DNA of 64,000 nt from Sinomonas cellulolyticus (GCF_014656475.1 NZ_BNCM01000003.1:310001-374000); one strand, 5' to 3'. Shown: positions 8,425 to 18,146, counted from the stretch's first letter. Notes: generated by a model not told the origin, from the sequence alone. Program-made: numbers and translations.

Positions 8425-9336
8425 TCAGGCGGAGACCGGCGTCGTGCGCGGCGCCGAGTCCTCGGCGGGGCGCACAACGCCGCCATTGTGGCCGGAGCGC
8501 CGGCGTGCCCAGCCGATGAGGGCGCACACGACGTAGAAGAGGAACGAGAGCGTCGTGATATAGGGGCTGATCGGCAGCCTCCCGCCCAGGGCCAGCAGGA
8601 TGCCGCCTACCGTGGCCGCGACGGCGAAGACCACGCTCAGGAGCAGCACGAGCCGGGGCGACGAGGTGACGCGCAGGGCCGCCGCGGCGGGCGTGATGAG
8701 GAGGGCGAGGACGAGGAGCGCCCCGACCACCTGGATCGAGAGGGCCACGCTCACGCCGAGCACGATCATGAAGACGATCGAGAGGGACCTCACGGGCACC
8801 CCGCGGGCGAAGGCCATGTCCGGGTCCACGCTCGCGAACGTCAGCGGCCGCCACACGGCGATGAGCACAGCGAGCAGGATCGCCGACGCCGTCGCGAGCG
8901 TCTCAAGCTGGACCGTGTCCACCGCCACGATCTGCCCGGTGAGGAGACCGAACTTGTTCGCGGCACGCCCTTGGTAGAGGGCGAGGAAGAGGATGCCGAG
9001 GCCCAGCCCGAACGGCATGAGCACGCCGATCACCGAGTTCTTCTCGCGTGCGCGGCCCCCCATGAGGCCGATGACGAGTGCCGCAGCGATCGAGGCCACG
9101 AGGGAGCCAGTGATGATGTCTGCGCCGATGAGCAGGGCGAACGCGGCCCCCGCGAACGAGAGCTCCGAGATGCCATGCACCGCGAAGGCTAGGTCGCGCT
9201 TCATGACGAAGGTCCCCACCACTCCCCCCAGCACCCCGAGGACCGCTCCGGCCCAGACGGAGTTGATCACCAGGGCAAGGATTTCGCCGTAGTCCTCGAA
9301 CGAGAAGACGGTGCCCCAGAAGTCTGCGAGGTTCAT
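8425..9336 (-). CDS. znuB: Metal ABC transporter permease (ZnuB-like)
   Basis: A 303-residue integral membrane protein of the ABC-3 permease family with about eight or nine hydrophobic segments, including the conserved HGISELSFAGAAFALLIG region and GALLVLALLITPAAAALR. It forms the channel for zinc or manganese entry together with the ATPase next door. The ATG at 9336 overlaps the stop of the ATPase gene (ATGA), so the two are translationally coupled. The C-terminal 25 residues are polar and Ser/Pro-rich. It is convergent with zur, 43 bases away. Confidence 0.87.
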   Translation of the reverse strand: MNLADFWGTVFSFEDYGEILALVINSVWAGAVLGVLGGVVGTFVMKRDLAFAVHGISELSFAGAAFALLIGADIITGSLVASIAAALVIGLMGGRAREKNSVIGVLMPFGLGLGILFLALYQGRAANKFGLLTGQIVAVDTVQLETLATASAILLAVLIAVWRPLTFASVDPDMAFARGVPVRSLSIVFMIVLGVSVALSIQVVGALLVLALLITPAAAALRVTSSPRLVLLLSVVFAVAATVGGILLALGGRLPISPYITTLSFLFYVVCALIGWARRRSGHNGGVVRPAEDSAPRTTPVSA

Positions 9337-10244
9337 GCGGACTGCTCCTGGCCGTCGGATTCGGGTGCGTGGGCGTGGGTCGTGGCGTCGGGCAGGCCCA
9401 CGACGACGAGCCGCCCGTTCACGCGGGAGACCTCGACGCGGCTGCCGTAGAGCTCGGAGAGGACCTCGGTTGTCATGACCTCCTCCACGGTGCCGACCCG
9501 GAACTTCCCGTCGGCGATGTACAGGACGCGGTCCAGGTAGTCCAGGACGGGGTTGACCTCGTGCGTGACGAACACGACCGCGGCGCCCTCTCGCCGCTGA
9601 GCGTCGATGAGCCCGCTCACGGCCTGCTGGTGGTTGAGGTCCAGCGAGAGGAGCGGCTCGTCGCAGAGCAGCACGCGGGGACGCCCTGCGATCGCCTGGG
9701 CCACCCGCAGCCGCTGCTGCTCGCCCCCCGAGAGCATCCCCACCGGCACCTTCGCGTAGTCGGAGGCACCCACCTTGGCCAGCAGCTCGTCGACGCGACG
9801 GTCCACGGCGCGCGAGCGCAGCCGCATGCCCCACCGATGGCCGTCGACACCGAGGGAGACGAGGTCTCGGGCGCGCAGGGGGGTGTTCGGCGGGAACATC
9901 TTCTGCTGGGGGATGTAGCCGACCAGGTCGCCGTGGCGGCCGGGGGAACGGCCGGCGATCTCCGCGGTGCCCGAGGTGAGGTGCACGGCGCCGAGCAGCG
10001 TCTTGAGGAAGCTCGTCTTGCCGCTTCCGTTGGGCCCGAGCACCGCGAAGAACTCGCCCGGACGGATGTCCAGGTCGAGGTCCGACCAGAGCACGCGGTC
10101 ACCGAAGGAGAGGGAGGCGCGGCGCAGGCGCACGGCCGGCGCGTGGGCGTCGCGAGGGGCCGATGCGCCCGCGGAGCGCGGTTCCGCTGCCGGTGTCATG
10201 GTGGCCAAGTGTAGGGTGCGGGCCTGAGAAGGATCGTCGCTCAC
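9333..10244 (-). CDS. znuC: Metal ABC transporter ATP-binding protein (ZnuC-like)
   Basis: The ATPase of the metal uptake system. Walker A is GPNGSGKTS (near residue 70), the Q-loop region is YIPQQKMFP, the ABC signature is LSGGEQQR, Walker B is VLLCDEPLLSLD and the switch His is in FVTHEV. The first 40 residues are an unstructured Ala/Pro/Arg extension, so the true start could be internal (for example the Met near residue 16). A gap of about a dozen bases separates it from the binding-protein gene, and its stop overlaps znuB. The C-terminus is His/Asp/Glu-containing but not a clear metal site. Confidence 0.87.
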   Translation of the reverse strand: MSDDPSQARTLHLATMTPAAEPRSAGASAPRDAHAPAVRLRRASLSFGDRVLWSDLDLDIRPGEFFAVLGPNGSGKTSFLKTLLGAVHLTSGTAEIAGRSPGRHGDLVGYIPQQKMFPPNTPLRARDLVSLGVDGHRWGMRLRSRAVDRRVDELLAKVGASDYAKVPVGMLSGGEQQRLRVAQAIAGRPRVLLCDEPLLSLDLNHQQAVSGLIDAQRREGAAVVFVTHEVNPVLDYLDRVLYIADGKFRVGTVEEVMTTEVLSELYGSRVEVSRVNGRLVVVGLPDATTHAHAPESDGQEQSA

Positions 10245-10256
10245 GGTGCCCCCTCT

Positions 10257-11183
10257 CTAGGAAACGGCCTTGGCGAGCGCGTCCACGTTGGACTGCATCC
10301 AGCCCAGGTAGTCCATGCCCGCTGGGACGGTCTCGGTGAAGTCGACGACGGGGAGTCCCGCCGACTGCGCCGCCTTGCGGAGCTGCTCAGTCTGGGCCCC
10401 CTCGGTCTGCGGGTTGTAGGCGAGCAGCGCCACGGACTTGGAGGTGACGAGGTCCAGCGTCTCCTTGAAGGCAGCGGGCGGCGCATCCTGGCCCTCCTCG
10501 ACTGCCGAGGTGAAGGCCTGGGGGGTGGCGTTGGCCAGCCCTGCCGCCTGGAGCAGGTAGAGCGGGACGGGCTCCGTGACGAGAACCTTCTTGCCCGCCG
10601 TGTGCGGTGCGAGGGCGGCCGCCCGGGCCTCAAGGGCGGAGAGCCGTTCCTCGACGCCCTTGGCGTTGGCCTGGAACGCCTCCTTGCCTGCCGGGTCGAG
10701 GGCGGACAGGCGGTCGGCGATCGCAGCAGTGACCTTCCCCATGGCCCCGAGGTCGTACCAGACGTGCTCGTTGCCCCCCTCGGCCACGCCCGCGATCTGG
10801 ACGGCGGTGATGACGGAGCTGTCGGGGACCTTGCCCTCGCGGACGAGCGTGCTGAGGAACGGGTCGTACCCTCCGCCGTTCTCGATCACGAGCCCGGCCT
10901 TGGACACGGCGAGGCGGTCCAGGCTCGTCGCCTCGTAGGAGTGCGGGTCCTGGCTGCTCTTCGACACGAGGGAGGTCACGGCCACCTTGTCCCCGCCGAC
11001 CGCCTTCGCAAGGTCCCCGTAGACATTCGTGGAGGCCACGACGGAGACCGCACCGGGCGCGGACGAGCCGGAGCCGCCGGGTGATCCGGCCGCACACCCC
11101 GCGAGAGCGAGCACGCCCGCGAGCGCGGCGGCGCCGAGTCCGGCGGCCCGGACCCACGCCGGGGACAGGAGGGGGGAACGCAT
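10257..11183 (-). CDS. znuA: Metal ABC transporter substrate-binding lipoprotein (ZnuA-like)
   Basis: A 308-residue cluster A-I binding protein. The signal peptide ends in a lipobox LAGC (Cys30), so it is lipid-anchored. Metal-ligand positions seen are the His in QDPHSYEAT and the His in GNEHVWYD. The third ligand, usually His in a HxAF/Y motif, is not evident: the equivalent stretch reads VTEPVPLYLL. There is no His-rich loop. Zinc is favoured by the neighbouring zur, but manganese cannot be excluded. The ATG at 11183 gives a proper signal peptide; the frame upstream of it has no such feature. Confidence 0.83.
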   Translation of the reverse strand: MRSPLLSPAWVRAAGLGAAALAGVLALAGCAAGSPGGSGSSAPGAVSVVASTNVYGDLAKAVGGDKVAVTSLVSKSSQDPHSYEATSLDRLAVSKAGLVIENGGGYDPFLSTLVREGKVPDSSVITAVQIAGVAEGGNEHVWYDLGAMGKVTAAIADRLSALDPAGKEAFQANAKGVEERLSALEARAAALAPHTAGKKVLVTEPVPLYLLQAAGLANATPQAFTSAVEEGQDAPPAAFKETLDLVTSKSVALLAYNPQTEGAQTEQLRKAAQSAGLPVVDFTETVPAGMDYLGWMQSNVDALAKAVS

Positions 11184-11271
11184 GGAGGCCTCAGTTCTGG
11201 TCGGGAACCGCGGTCCGGATGAGAACGGATCGCAATACAGCCATCGTACCGCCTCTTGCGAACAATTCCCA

Positions 11272-12324
11272 TTAGGACCGGCGGAACCCCTGGGACTGCG
11301 TCGCGTCGCGGATCTCGCCCACGAGCTCCTCGATGACGTCCTCGAGGAACACAACGCCTCGGGTCGCACCCTCCGGCCCGATCACGCGGGCGAGGTGGAA
11401 CCCCGACTTCTGCATGGTCGAGAGCGCATCCTCGATCTCCTCGTCAAGGGAGAGGTTCGCCAGCGAACGGACCCGGCTCTCCCCGATCGGCTGGGTGCGC
11501 TGGTCCGGGGCGATGGCCAGGACGTCCTTGAGGTGGAGGTACCCCACAAGCTCCCCCTCGTCGTCCACCATCGGGAAGCGCGAGTAGCCGGTCCGGGAGA
11601 CGGCCTTCTCGAACTCCGCCGGCGTCGCAGTCGTGGGCAGCGCCACGAGCTCCTCGAGCGGCACCATGATCGACTCGGCCGTCCGGTCCGAGAACTCGAG
11701 CGCACCGGAGAGGAGCCCCGACTCGTCGTCGACGAGGCCGCTGCGGGTCGACTCCTCCACGATGGACTGGACCTCCTCAAGGGTGAAGCTCGAGGTCACT
11801 TCCGCCTTCGGCTCGACGCGCAGCAGGTGGAGCACGAGGTTGGCCGCGCCGTTGAGGAAGTAGATGACGGGCTTCACGAGCCGCGCCATGCCCAGCAGCA
11901 CGGGAGCGAGGAGGACGGCGGCACGGTCGGCCGCGGAGACCGAGATGTTCTTCGGCACCATCTCGCCGAGCGTCACGTGCAGGAAGGTCACGAGCGCGAG
12001 CGCCACGGCGAACCCGACCGAGTCCGCCAGCTCCACCGGCAGGCCCACAGCGTGCAGGGGATCGCCGATGAGGTGGTGGATCGCCGGCTCGGCCACCTGC
12101 AGGATCAGCAGGGAGCACACCGTGATTCCCAGCTGCGCGGCAGCGAGCATGAGGGAGACGTTCTCCATCGCGTGCAGTGTCGTCTTGGCGCGGGCCGATC
12201 CGCGTTCAGCGAGCGGCTCGATCTGGCTGCGCCGGGCGCTCATGATCGCGAACTCGGCGGCGACGAAGAAGGCATTGCCGATCAGCAGCACGACCAGCCA
12301 CAGGATTCCGCCCCAGTCCCCCAT
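11272..12324 (-). CDS. CNNM/CorC-type membrane protein with CBS pair (second of two)
   Basis: A 350-residue hemolysin-C/CorC-like protein: an N-terminal DUF21 membrane domain with about four segments (LWLVVLLIGNAFFVAAEFA at the start), then a CBS-pair region (SIMVPLEELVALP, SRFPMVDDEGELVGYLHLKD) and a short tail. The usual C-terminal CorC_HlyC domain is not seen, unlike its neighbour, so this is the shorter partner. Such proteins are linked to magnesium or cobalt efflux and to envelope physiology. The ATG at 12324 overlaps the upstream stop by one base (TGATG). Confidence 0.83.
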   Translation of the reverse strand: MGDWGGILWLVVLLIGNAFFVAAEFAIMSARRSQIEPLAERGSARAKTTLHAMENVSLMLAAAQLGITVCSLLILQVAEPAIHHLIGDPLHAVGLPVELADSVGFAVALALVTFLHVTLGEMVPKNISVSAADRAAVLLAPVLLGMARLVKPVIYFLNGAANLVLHLLRVEPKAEVTSSFTLEEVQSIVEESTRSGLVDDESGLLSGALEFSDRTAESIMVPLEELVALPTTATPAEFEKAVSRTGYSRFPMVDDEGELVGYLHLKDVLAIAPDQRTQPIGESRVRSLANLSLDEEIEDALSTMQKSGFHLARVIGPEGATRGVVFLEDVIEELVGEIRDATQSQGFRRS

Positions 12325-13634
12325 CAGGCGGCCCTCCCGCCGTCGTGCGCGGCCGGCGTGAACCGCAGCCGGTCAACCCGCCGCCCGTCCATGCGCACCA
12401 CGGTCAGCGTCCCGTCGCCGACCTCGAGGGCGTCGCCGTTCTGGGCCACGCGGCCGAGCGCGCTCATGACATAGCCGCCCACCGTCTCGTAGGCCGGACT
12501 GTCCGCGACGTGGAGCCCGGGAACCTGCTCGGACACCTCGTCCGGCCGCATGAGCCCCGAGAAGTACCAGTCCCCGGCCGAGCTCTGGAGAACGCCGGGT
12601 GCGCGCCGGTCGTGCTCGTCGGCGACCTCCCCGACGATCTCCTCGACGAGGTCCTCGAGCGTGACAATGCCCGCGGTGCCCCCGTACTCGTCGAGGACGA
12701 CGGCGAGCTGGAGGTTGCCGCCGCGCAGCTGCGAGATGAGCGCGTCAAGATGGATCGTCTCGGGGACCTGCAGGATCTCGGTCATGATGGCGCCCGCGGG
12801 TACAGTCGCCCGCTTCTTGGCGGGTACCGCGACGGCCTTCTTGACGTGGACGACCCCGCGGACGTCATCGGGGGACTCGCCGATCACGGGAAAGCGCGAA
12901 TGCCCAGTGCGGCGGGCAGCGTCGATGACATCGTCCACCGGCCCGTCGGCGTCGACGGTCGTCACGCGGATGCGCGGCGTCATGACGTCCGCGGCAGTGC
13001 GCTCCGAAAAGCGGAGGGTCCGGGAGACGAAACGCGCCGTCCCCGCGTCGAGGGTGCCCATCTCGGCGGAGCGGCGCACGAGCGACGAGAGCTCGGCCGG
13101 TGAGCGCGCGCCTGAGATCTCCTCCTTCGCCTCGATCCCCATGAGCCCGAGGACGCGGTTGGCGAACCCATTGAAGAGGAGCACCGCCGGCTTGAACACG
13201 GCAGTGAAGGCCAGCTGGGGACGGGCGACAACGCGCCCCACCGCGAGCGCGCGGGCGATCGCGAGGTTCTTCGGGACGAGCTCGCCGATGAGCATCGAGA
13301 GGAGGGTCGCGAAGACCATCGCGGCCGTCAGGGAGATCGCCTCAGCACCCGGGACGCCGAGAGCGCCGAGAGGGCCCTCGAGGAGCCGCCCGACCGAGGG
13401 CTCCATGACGAAGCCCGTCAGGAGGGTGGTGAGGGTGATGCCGAGCTGGCAGCTCGAGAGCTGGGTGGACAGCGACTTGACGCAGGCGAGGAGCGCGGCG
13501 GCGCCGGGCTCGCCGGCGTCCACGCTGCGCTGGACCGTGGACTGGTCGAGGGCGACGAGGGAGAACTCCACGGCGACGAAGAATCCCGTGCCGAGGATGA
13601 GCAGCAGGCCCGCCGCCAGGAGGATCCATTCCAT
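12324..13634 (-). CDS. CNNM/CorC-type membrane protein with CBS pair and CorC_HlyC domain (first of two)
   Basis: A 436-residue hemolysin-family protein. It opens with a membrane segment LLAAGLLLILGTGFFVAVEFSLVALD, continues with the DUF21 domain (LTTLLTGFVMEPSVG, LIGELVPKNLAIA), a CBS pair (DVMTPRIRVTTV, GHSRFPVIGESPDDVRGVVHVK) and the C-terminal CorC_HlyC domain (LDEYGGTAGIVTLEDLVEEIVGE). It is co-transcribed with the shorter paralogue after it; such tandem pairs are common in Actinobacteria. The role is probably divalent cation homeostasis, not haemolysis. Confidence 0.85.
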   Translation of the reverse strand: MEWILLAAGLLLILGTGFFVAVEFSLVALDQSTVQRSVDAGEPGAAALLACVKSLSTQLSSCQLGITLTTLLTGFVMEPSVGRLLEGPLGALGVPGAEAISLTAAMVFATLLSMLIGELVPKNLAIARALAVGRVVARPQLAFTAVFKPAVLLFNGFANRVLGLMGIEAKEEISGARSPAELSSLVRRSAEMGTLDAGTARFVSRTLRFSERTAADVMTPRIRVTTVDADGPVDDVIDAARRTGHSRFPVIGESPDDVRGVVHVKKAVAVPAKKRATVPAGAIMTEILQVPETIHLDALISQLRGGNLQLAVVLDEYGGTAGIVTLEDLVEEIVGEVADEHDRRAPGVLQSSAGDWYFSGLMRPDEVSEQVPGLHVADSPAYETVGGYVMSALGRVAQNGDALEVGDGTLTVVRMDGRRVDRLRFTPAAHDGGRAA

Positions 13635-14110
13635 CTCAGGCGTCCACGACGCCAGGACGGGCCCCGCCGCGGGCGGTCTCTCCGGAACGGCACCGAGGCC
13701 TGCGGATCAACGGGCCTCCGGGCTGCGCGGCCGCTCGTGCGGCTGTGAAGTGGGCAAGTACACGGTGCATGCCGGCTCTGTGGCCGCGGGCGGCACTGCG
13801 GCCCCCGCGATCACGCCGGCATCTAGAGGTGCCGTCCATAGTCCTCCCAGACTAGCAGGGCCCGCGGGAGGCCCTCCCCAGGTGGGCATCGGACCGACGC
13901 GTGTGACTGTGGACTCACAAGCGCGCGAATCCTCGCTCGGTTTACTAGACTGTCCTGTTGAGTGTGGGCTCCTGAGGTGCCCACGGGCGGTCGGCGGAGA
14001 CGGCCAGCCTCCGGAACGGCCCCATGGAGCACGCGGGCAACGCAGTCTGGAGGCGGGTGCGGAGCCGCGGACCCGCGGGCCTAAGTATCGATGGAAGAGG
14101 CGTATCTCCA
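13635..14110. other. 476-base divergent intergenic region before kgd
   Basis: No convincing gene is seen on either strand. It holds the promoters of the leftward CorC pair and rightward kgd. Visible elements are TAGACT at 13946-13951, an inverted pair TGTGA (13902-13906) and TCACA (13915-13919) separated by eight bases rather than the six of a CRP site, and a purine-rich GGAAGAGG at 14092-14099 about eleven bases before the kgd GTG. Confidence 0.5.
13946..13951 (+). promoter_or_regulatory. Candidate -10 element for kgd
   Basis: TAGACT matches the primary-sigma -10 at the key first, second and last bases. It would start transcription near 13958, leaving a leader of about 150 bases to the GTG at 14111. 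No matching -35 is recognised. The same hexamer occurs before several other genes in this window. Confidence 0.3.
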
Positions 14111-17100
14111 GTGCCAGAACTGCCAACGCACCGCCTGCCCGAGGAATTCGGCGGCAATGAGTGGCTTGTGGACGAGCTCTACGAGCAGTACCAGCAGAAC
14201 AAGAACTCAGTCGACGCCAAGTGGTGGCCGCTGTTCGAGTCCTTCGACGACTCGGACAGCGGCCACACGTCCAATGGCACGGCGAAGGGAGCGTCCGCGG
14301 ACACGCTGACCCGGCAGGCCACCCAGGCCGCGGCGCCCGCTGCGCCTGCTGCCGCTGCGCCTGCGGCCGCTGCGCCCGCACCGGCAGCCCCGGCACCCAA
14401 GCCCGCAGCCCAGGCTCCGGCCGCCGCCGCGGCACCTGCCCCCGTCAGCCCGAGCACGTCGGCACCTGCCCCCAAGAAGGGCTCGGCCGGCGTCGTGCGC
14501 GACGGCGCGAAGCCCTCCACGGGCCTGATCCCGGCGCAGCTGCCGAAGACCGCGAAGAGCGAGTCGACGGAAGAGGACGTCGTTTCGCCCCTGCGCGGTC
14601 CCGCCAAGGCGATCGCGACAAACATGGTCCAGAGCCTCGAGGTCCCAACGGCGACGACCGTCCGCGCGATCCCGGCGAAGCTCCTCATCGACCAGCGCAT
14701 CGTCATCAACAACCACCTCACTCGTGTGCGCGGCGGCAAGGTCTCCTTCACGCACCTCATCGGCTTCGCGGTGATCCGCGCGCTCAAGCTCATGCCGTCG
14801 ATGAACGTCTCCTACGAGGAGGTGGACGGCAAGCCGGTCGCCATCCAGCACGCGCATGTCAACTTCGGCATCGCGATCGACCTGCCGAAGCCGGACGGCT
14901 CACGCCTCCTCGTGGTCCCGAACATCAAGAAGGCCGAGACGATGAACTTCTCGGACTTCTGGCACACCTACGAGGACCTCATCAAGCGCGCCCGCGACGG
15001 CAAGCTCACCGCGGATGACTACGCCGGCACGACCGTCTCCCTGACGAATCCCGGCGGCATCGGCACGGTCCACTCCGTCCCGCGCCTGTCGAAGGGCCAG
15101 GCCGCCATCATCGGCGTGGGCGCCCTCGAGTACCCCGCGGAGTTCCAGGGCTCCTCGGAGAAGGTCCTCGCCCTCCAGGCCGTGGGCAAGATCATCACGC
15201 TCACCTCCACCTATGACCACCGGGTCATCCAGGGCGCCGGCTCGGGCGAGTTCCTCCGGATCGTGCACCAGCTCCTGCTGGGCGAGCAGGGCTTCTACGA
15301 CGAGATCTTCGAGTCCCTGCGCATCCCGTACGAGCCGGTGCGCTGGAGCCCCGACCTGCAGGTCAACCCCGAGGACACCATCAACAAGGTGGCCCGGATC
15401 CAGCAGCTCATCCACGCGTTCCGCGTGCGCGGCCACCTCATGGCGGACACGAACCCGCTCGAGTACGTCCAGCGCCACCACCCGGACCTCGATGTGCTCA
15501 CGTACGGCCTGACCCTCTGGGATCTCGACCGCGAGTGGCCCACGGGCGGGTTCGGCGGCAAGCCGAAGATGAAGTTCCGCGACATCCTCGGGGTGCTCCG
15601 GGACGCGTACTGCCGCACCACGGGCATCGAGTACATGCACCTGCAGGAGCCCTCCGAGCGCAAGTGGTTCCAGGACGAGCTCGAGCACCCGTACAAGAAG
15701 CCCAGCCGCGAGGAGCAGCTGCGCATCGTGTCCCGGCTCAACGCGGCCGAGGCATTCGAGACGTTCCTGCAGACCAAGTTCGTGGGCCAGAAGCGCTTCT
15801 CGCTCGAGGGCGGCGAGTCCCTCATCCCGCTCCTGGACGCGACCCTGTCCGAGGCTGCTGAGGACGGGCTCGACGAGGTCGGGATCGGCATGGCCCACCG
15901 CGGGCGCCTCAACGTCCTGACGAACATCGCCGGCAAGACCTATGCCCAGGTGTTCCGCGAGTTCGAGGGCACCCAGGACCCCAAGAGCGTCCAGGGCTCG
16001 GGCGACGTGAAGTACCACCTCGGCACCGAGGGCACGTTCACGGCCGAGAACGGCAAGCAGACCAAGGTCTACCTCGCCGCCAACCCATCCCACCTCGAGG
16101 CCGTCGACCCGGTCCTCGAGGGCATCGTCCGCGCCAAGCAGGACCGCATCGACCGCGGCGAGGCCTTCCCGGTGCTCCCGATCCTCGTGCACGGCGATGC
16201 GGCCTTCGCGGGCCAGGGCGTCGTGGCGGAGACGCTCAACCTCTCGCAGCTGCGCGGGTACCGCACGGGCGGCACCATCCACATCGTGGTGAACAACCAG
16301 GTCGGCTTCACCACCTCGCCGTCCTCCTCGCGCTCCTCGGTGTACTCGACCGACGTGGCCAAGATGGTCCAGGCCCCGATCTTCCACGTCAACGGCGATG
16401 ACCCGGAGGCCGTGGTCCGCGTGGCGCAGATGGCGTACCGGTTCCGGCAGCGCTTCCACAAGGACGTCGTCATCGACCTCGTGTGCTACCGCCGGCGCGG
16501 CCACAACGAGGGCGACGACCCGTCGATGACCCAGCCGATGATGTACAACCTCATCGAGGCGAAGCGCTCGGTCCGCAAGCTCTACACCGAGAGCCTGATC
16601 GGCCGTGGGGACATCACGCAGGAGGAGGCCGAGCAGCTGCTCCGGGACTACCAGGAGCGCCTCGAGCGCGTCTTCGCGGAGACCCACGCGGCCCAGACCT
16701 CGCCGATCCCGATCATCACCGCGGATTCGAAGGCGGTGTCCGACCTCGAGCGCCCGCTCGCGCAGCAGCAGTACGACGCCGGCGGGAACCAGCACCCCAC
16801 CGCGATCAGCACCGATCTGCTCGCCCGCATCGGCAAGGCACACCTCGACGTCCCGGAGGGCTTCACCGTCCACCCGAAGCTCAAGCAGCTGCTCGAGCGC
16901 CGCGAGGCGATGTCCCGCGACGGCGGGATCGACTGGGGCTTCGGCGAGATGGCGGCCTTCGGCTCGCTCATCTCGGAAGGCGTGCCCGTGCGGCTGGCCG
17001 GCCAGGACTCGCGCCGCGGTACGTTCGTGCAGCGCCACGCGGTGTTCCACGACCGCCGCAACGGCAACGAGTGGACCCCGCTCGCGGACCTCGCCGAGGG

Positions 17101-17947
17101 TGAGGGGAAGCTGTCGATCTACGACTCCTCGCTCTCGGAGTACGCGGCGCTCGGATTCGAGTACGGCTACTCGGTCGAGCGTCCCGACGCCCTCGTGGCG
17201 TGGGAGGCGCAGTTCGGCGACTTCGTGAACGGCGCCCAGACGATCATCGACGAGTTCATCTCGTCCGCCGAGCAGAAGTGGGGCCAGCGCAGTTCGCTCG
17301 TCATGCTCCTGCCGCATGGCTACGAGGGCCAGGGCCCGGACCACTCCTCCGCACGCATCGAGCGGTTCCTGCAGCTGTGCGCCGAGTACAACATGGTCGT
17401 CGCCCAGCCGAGCACGCCGGCGTCGCACTTCCACCTGCTCCGGCGCCAGGCGTACAACCGCCCCCGCAAGCCGCTGATCGTCTTCACCCCGAAGCAGCTG
17501 CTGCGTCTCAAGGCGGCGGCCTCGCCGGTCGAGGAGTTCACCTCGGGCTCGTTCCGGCCGGTGATCGGCGAGCACGAGCAGTTCGACGCGAGCGCCGTGA
17601 CCCGTGTGGTCCTCGTCTCCGGTCGCCTGTACTACGACCTCCTGTCGGCCCGCACCAAGGCCAAGGACACCACGACGGCCATCGTGCGCGTCGAGCAGCT
17701 CTACCCGCTGCCCGAGGCCGAGATCAAGGCCGAACTCGCGAAGTACCCGAACGCCGAGGTGGTGTGGGCGCAGGACGAGCCGGCCAACCAGGGCCCGTGG
17801 CCGTACATGGCGCTCACGCTCGCGCCGACCCTTGAGCGGCCCGTGCAGCTCGTCTCGCGCGCCGCGTCGGCCGCCACGAGTGCCGGGTCGATGAAGCGCC
17901 ACGCGGCGGAGGAGGACGTCCTCGTCCACGAGGTCTTCTCGCACTAG
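14111..17947 (+). CDS. kgd: Multifunctional 2-oxoglutarate metabolism enzyme Kgd (E1o with E2o-type acyltransferase domain)
   Basis: A 1278-residue actinobacterial fusion in the TCA cycle that decarboxylates 2-oxoglutarate with thiamine diphosphate and can feed the dehydrogenase complex. Order: a conserved N-terminal helix (LPEEFGGNEWLVDELYEQY), an Ala/Pro linker (about 70-130), an E2-like acyltransferase domain (about 150-390, STYDHRVIQGAGSGEF), then the E1 part (GMAHRGRLNVL, ThDP-binding GDAAFAGQG to NNQVGFTT, LPHGYEGQGPDHSSAR). There is no lipoyl domain, as usual for Kgd. The GTG at 14111 gives the family N-terminus MPELPTHRLPEEF. A strong hairpin follows the stop. Confidence 0.95.
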   Translation: MPELPTHRLPEEFGGNEWLVDELYEQYQQNKNSVDAKWWPLFESFDDSDSGHTSNGTAKGASADTLTRQATQAAAPAAPAAAAPAAAAPAPAAPAPKPAAQAPAAAAAPAPVSPSTSAPAPKKGSAGVVRDGAKPSTGLIPAQLPKTAKSESTEEDVVSPLRGPAKAIATNMVQSLEVPTATTVRAIPAKLLIDQRIVINNHLTRVRGGKVSFTHLIGFAVIRALKLMPSMNVSYEEVDGKPVAIQHAHVNFGIAIDLPKPDGSRLLVVPNIKKAETMNFSDFWHTYEDLIKRARDGKLTADDYAGTTVSLTNPGGIGTVHSVPRLSKGQAAIIGVGALEYPAEFQGSSEKVLALQAVGKIITLTSTYDHRVIQGAGSGEFLRIVHQLLLGEQGFYDEIFESLRIPYEPVRWSPDLQVNPEDTINKVARIQQLIHAFRVRGHLMADTNPLEYVQRHHPDLDVLTYGLTLWDLDREWPTGGFGGKPKMKFRDILGVLRDAYCRTTGIEYMHLQEPSERKWFQDELEHPYKKPSREEQLRIVSRLNAAEAFETFLQTKFVGQKRFSLEGGESLIPLLDATLSEAAEDGLDEVGIGMAHRGRLNVLTNIAGKTYAQVFREFEGTQDPKSVQGSGDVKYHLGTEGTFTAENGKQTKVYLAANPSHLEAVDPVLEGIVRAKQDRIDRGEAFPVLPILVHGDAAFAGQGVVAETLNLSQLRGYRTGGTIHIVVNNQVGFTTSPSSSRSSVYSTDVAKMVQAPIFHVNGDDPEAVVRVAQMAYRFRQRFHKDVVIDLVCYRRRGHNEGDDPSMTQPMMYNLIEAKRSVRKLYTESLIGRGDITQEEAEQLLRDYQERLERVFAETHAAQTSPIPIITADSKAVSDLERPLAQQQYDAGGNQHPTAISTDLLARIGKAHLDVPEGFTVHPKLKQLLERREAMSRDGGIDWGFGEMAAFGSLISEGVPVRLAGQDSRRGTFVQRHAVFHDRRNGNEWTPLADLAEGEGKLSIYDSSLSEYAALGFEYGYSVERPDALVAWEAQFGDFVNGAQTIIDEFISSAEQKWGQRSSLVMLLPHGYEGQGPDHSSARIERFLQLCAEYNMVVAQPSTPASHFHLLRRQAYNRPRKPLIVFTPKQLLRLKAAASPVEEFTSGSFRPVIGEHEQFDASAVTRVVLVSGRLYYDLLSARTKAKDTTTAIVRVEQLYPLPEAEIKAELAKYPNAEVVWAQDEPANQGPWPYMALTLAPTLERPVQLVSRAASAATSAGSMKRHAAEEDVLVHEVFSH

Positions 17948-17987
17948 CGGCTCGTCCCGCGGGCTCGCCTGCCCGCAGCAGCAGCCC

Positions 17988-18029
17988 ACGACGGCGGCCG
18001 GTCCCCTTCAGGGGGCCGGCCGCCGTCGT
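17988..18029 (+). terminator. Strong hairpin terminator after kgd
   Basis: A 19-base-pair stem (17988-18006 with 18011-18029, one G-T pair) closes on the tetraloop TTCA. It begins 41 bases after the kgd stop. No U-tract follows, which is common for actinobacterial terminators. Confidence 0.75.
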
Positions 18030-18146
18030 CTGTGCGCGCCGCAGCAGGCGCGGCGGGGCGTCTTCCGCCGTCGACGATGTCCGCTTCGCTAGACTCGGAA
18101 ACCGAGGGCATGGGCCGGCGGGACCGGCGGGACGGACGGAGTGTGG

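Noticed and set aside
13902..13919. TGTGA/TCACA inverted pair before kgd as a CRP site
   Set aside because: The spacer is eight bases instead of six, so it does not fit the CRP/GlxR geometry.
14900..17989. A 1029-residue open frame on the minus strand opposite kgd
   Set aside because: It is antisense to a certain gene, is rich in Arg/Val/Leu of the kind produced by high-GC shadow frames, and has no recognisable motif.
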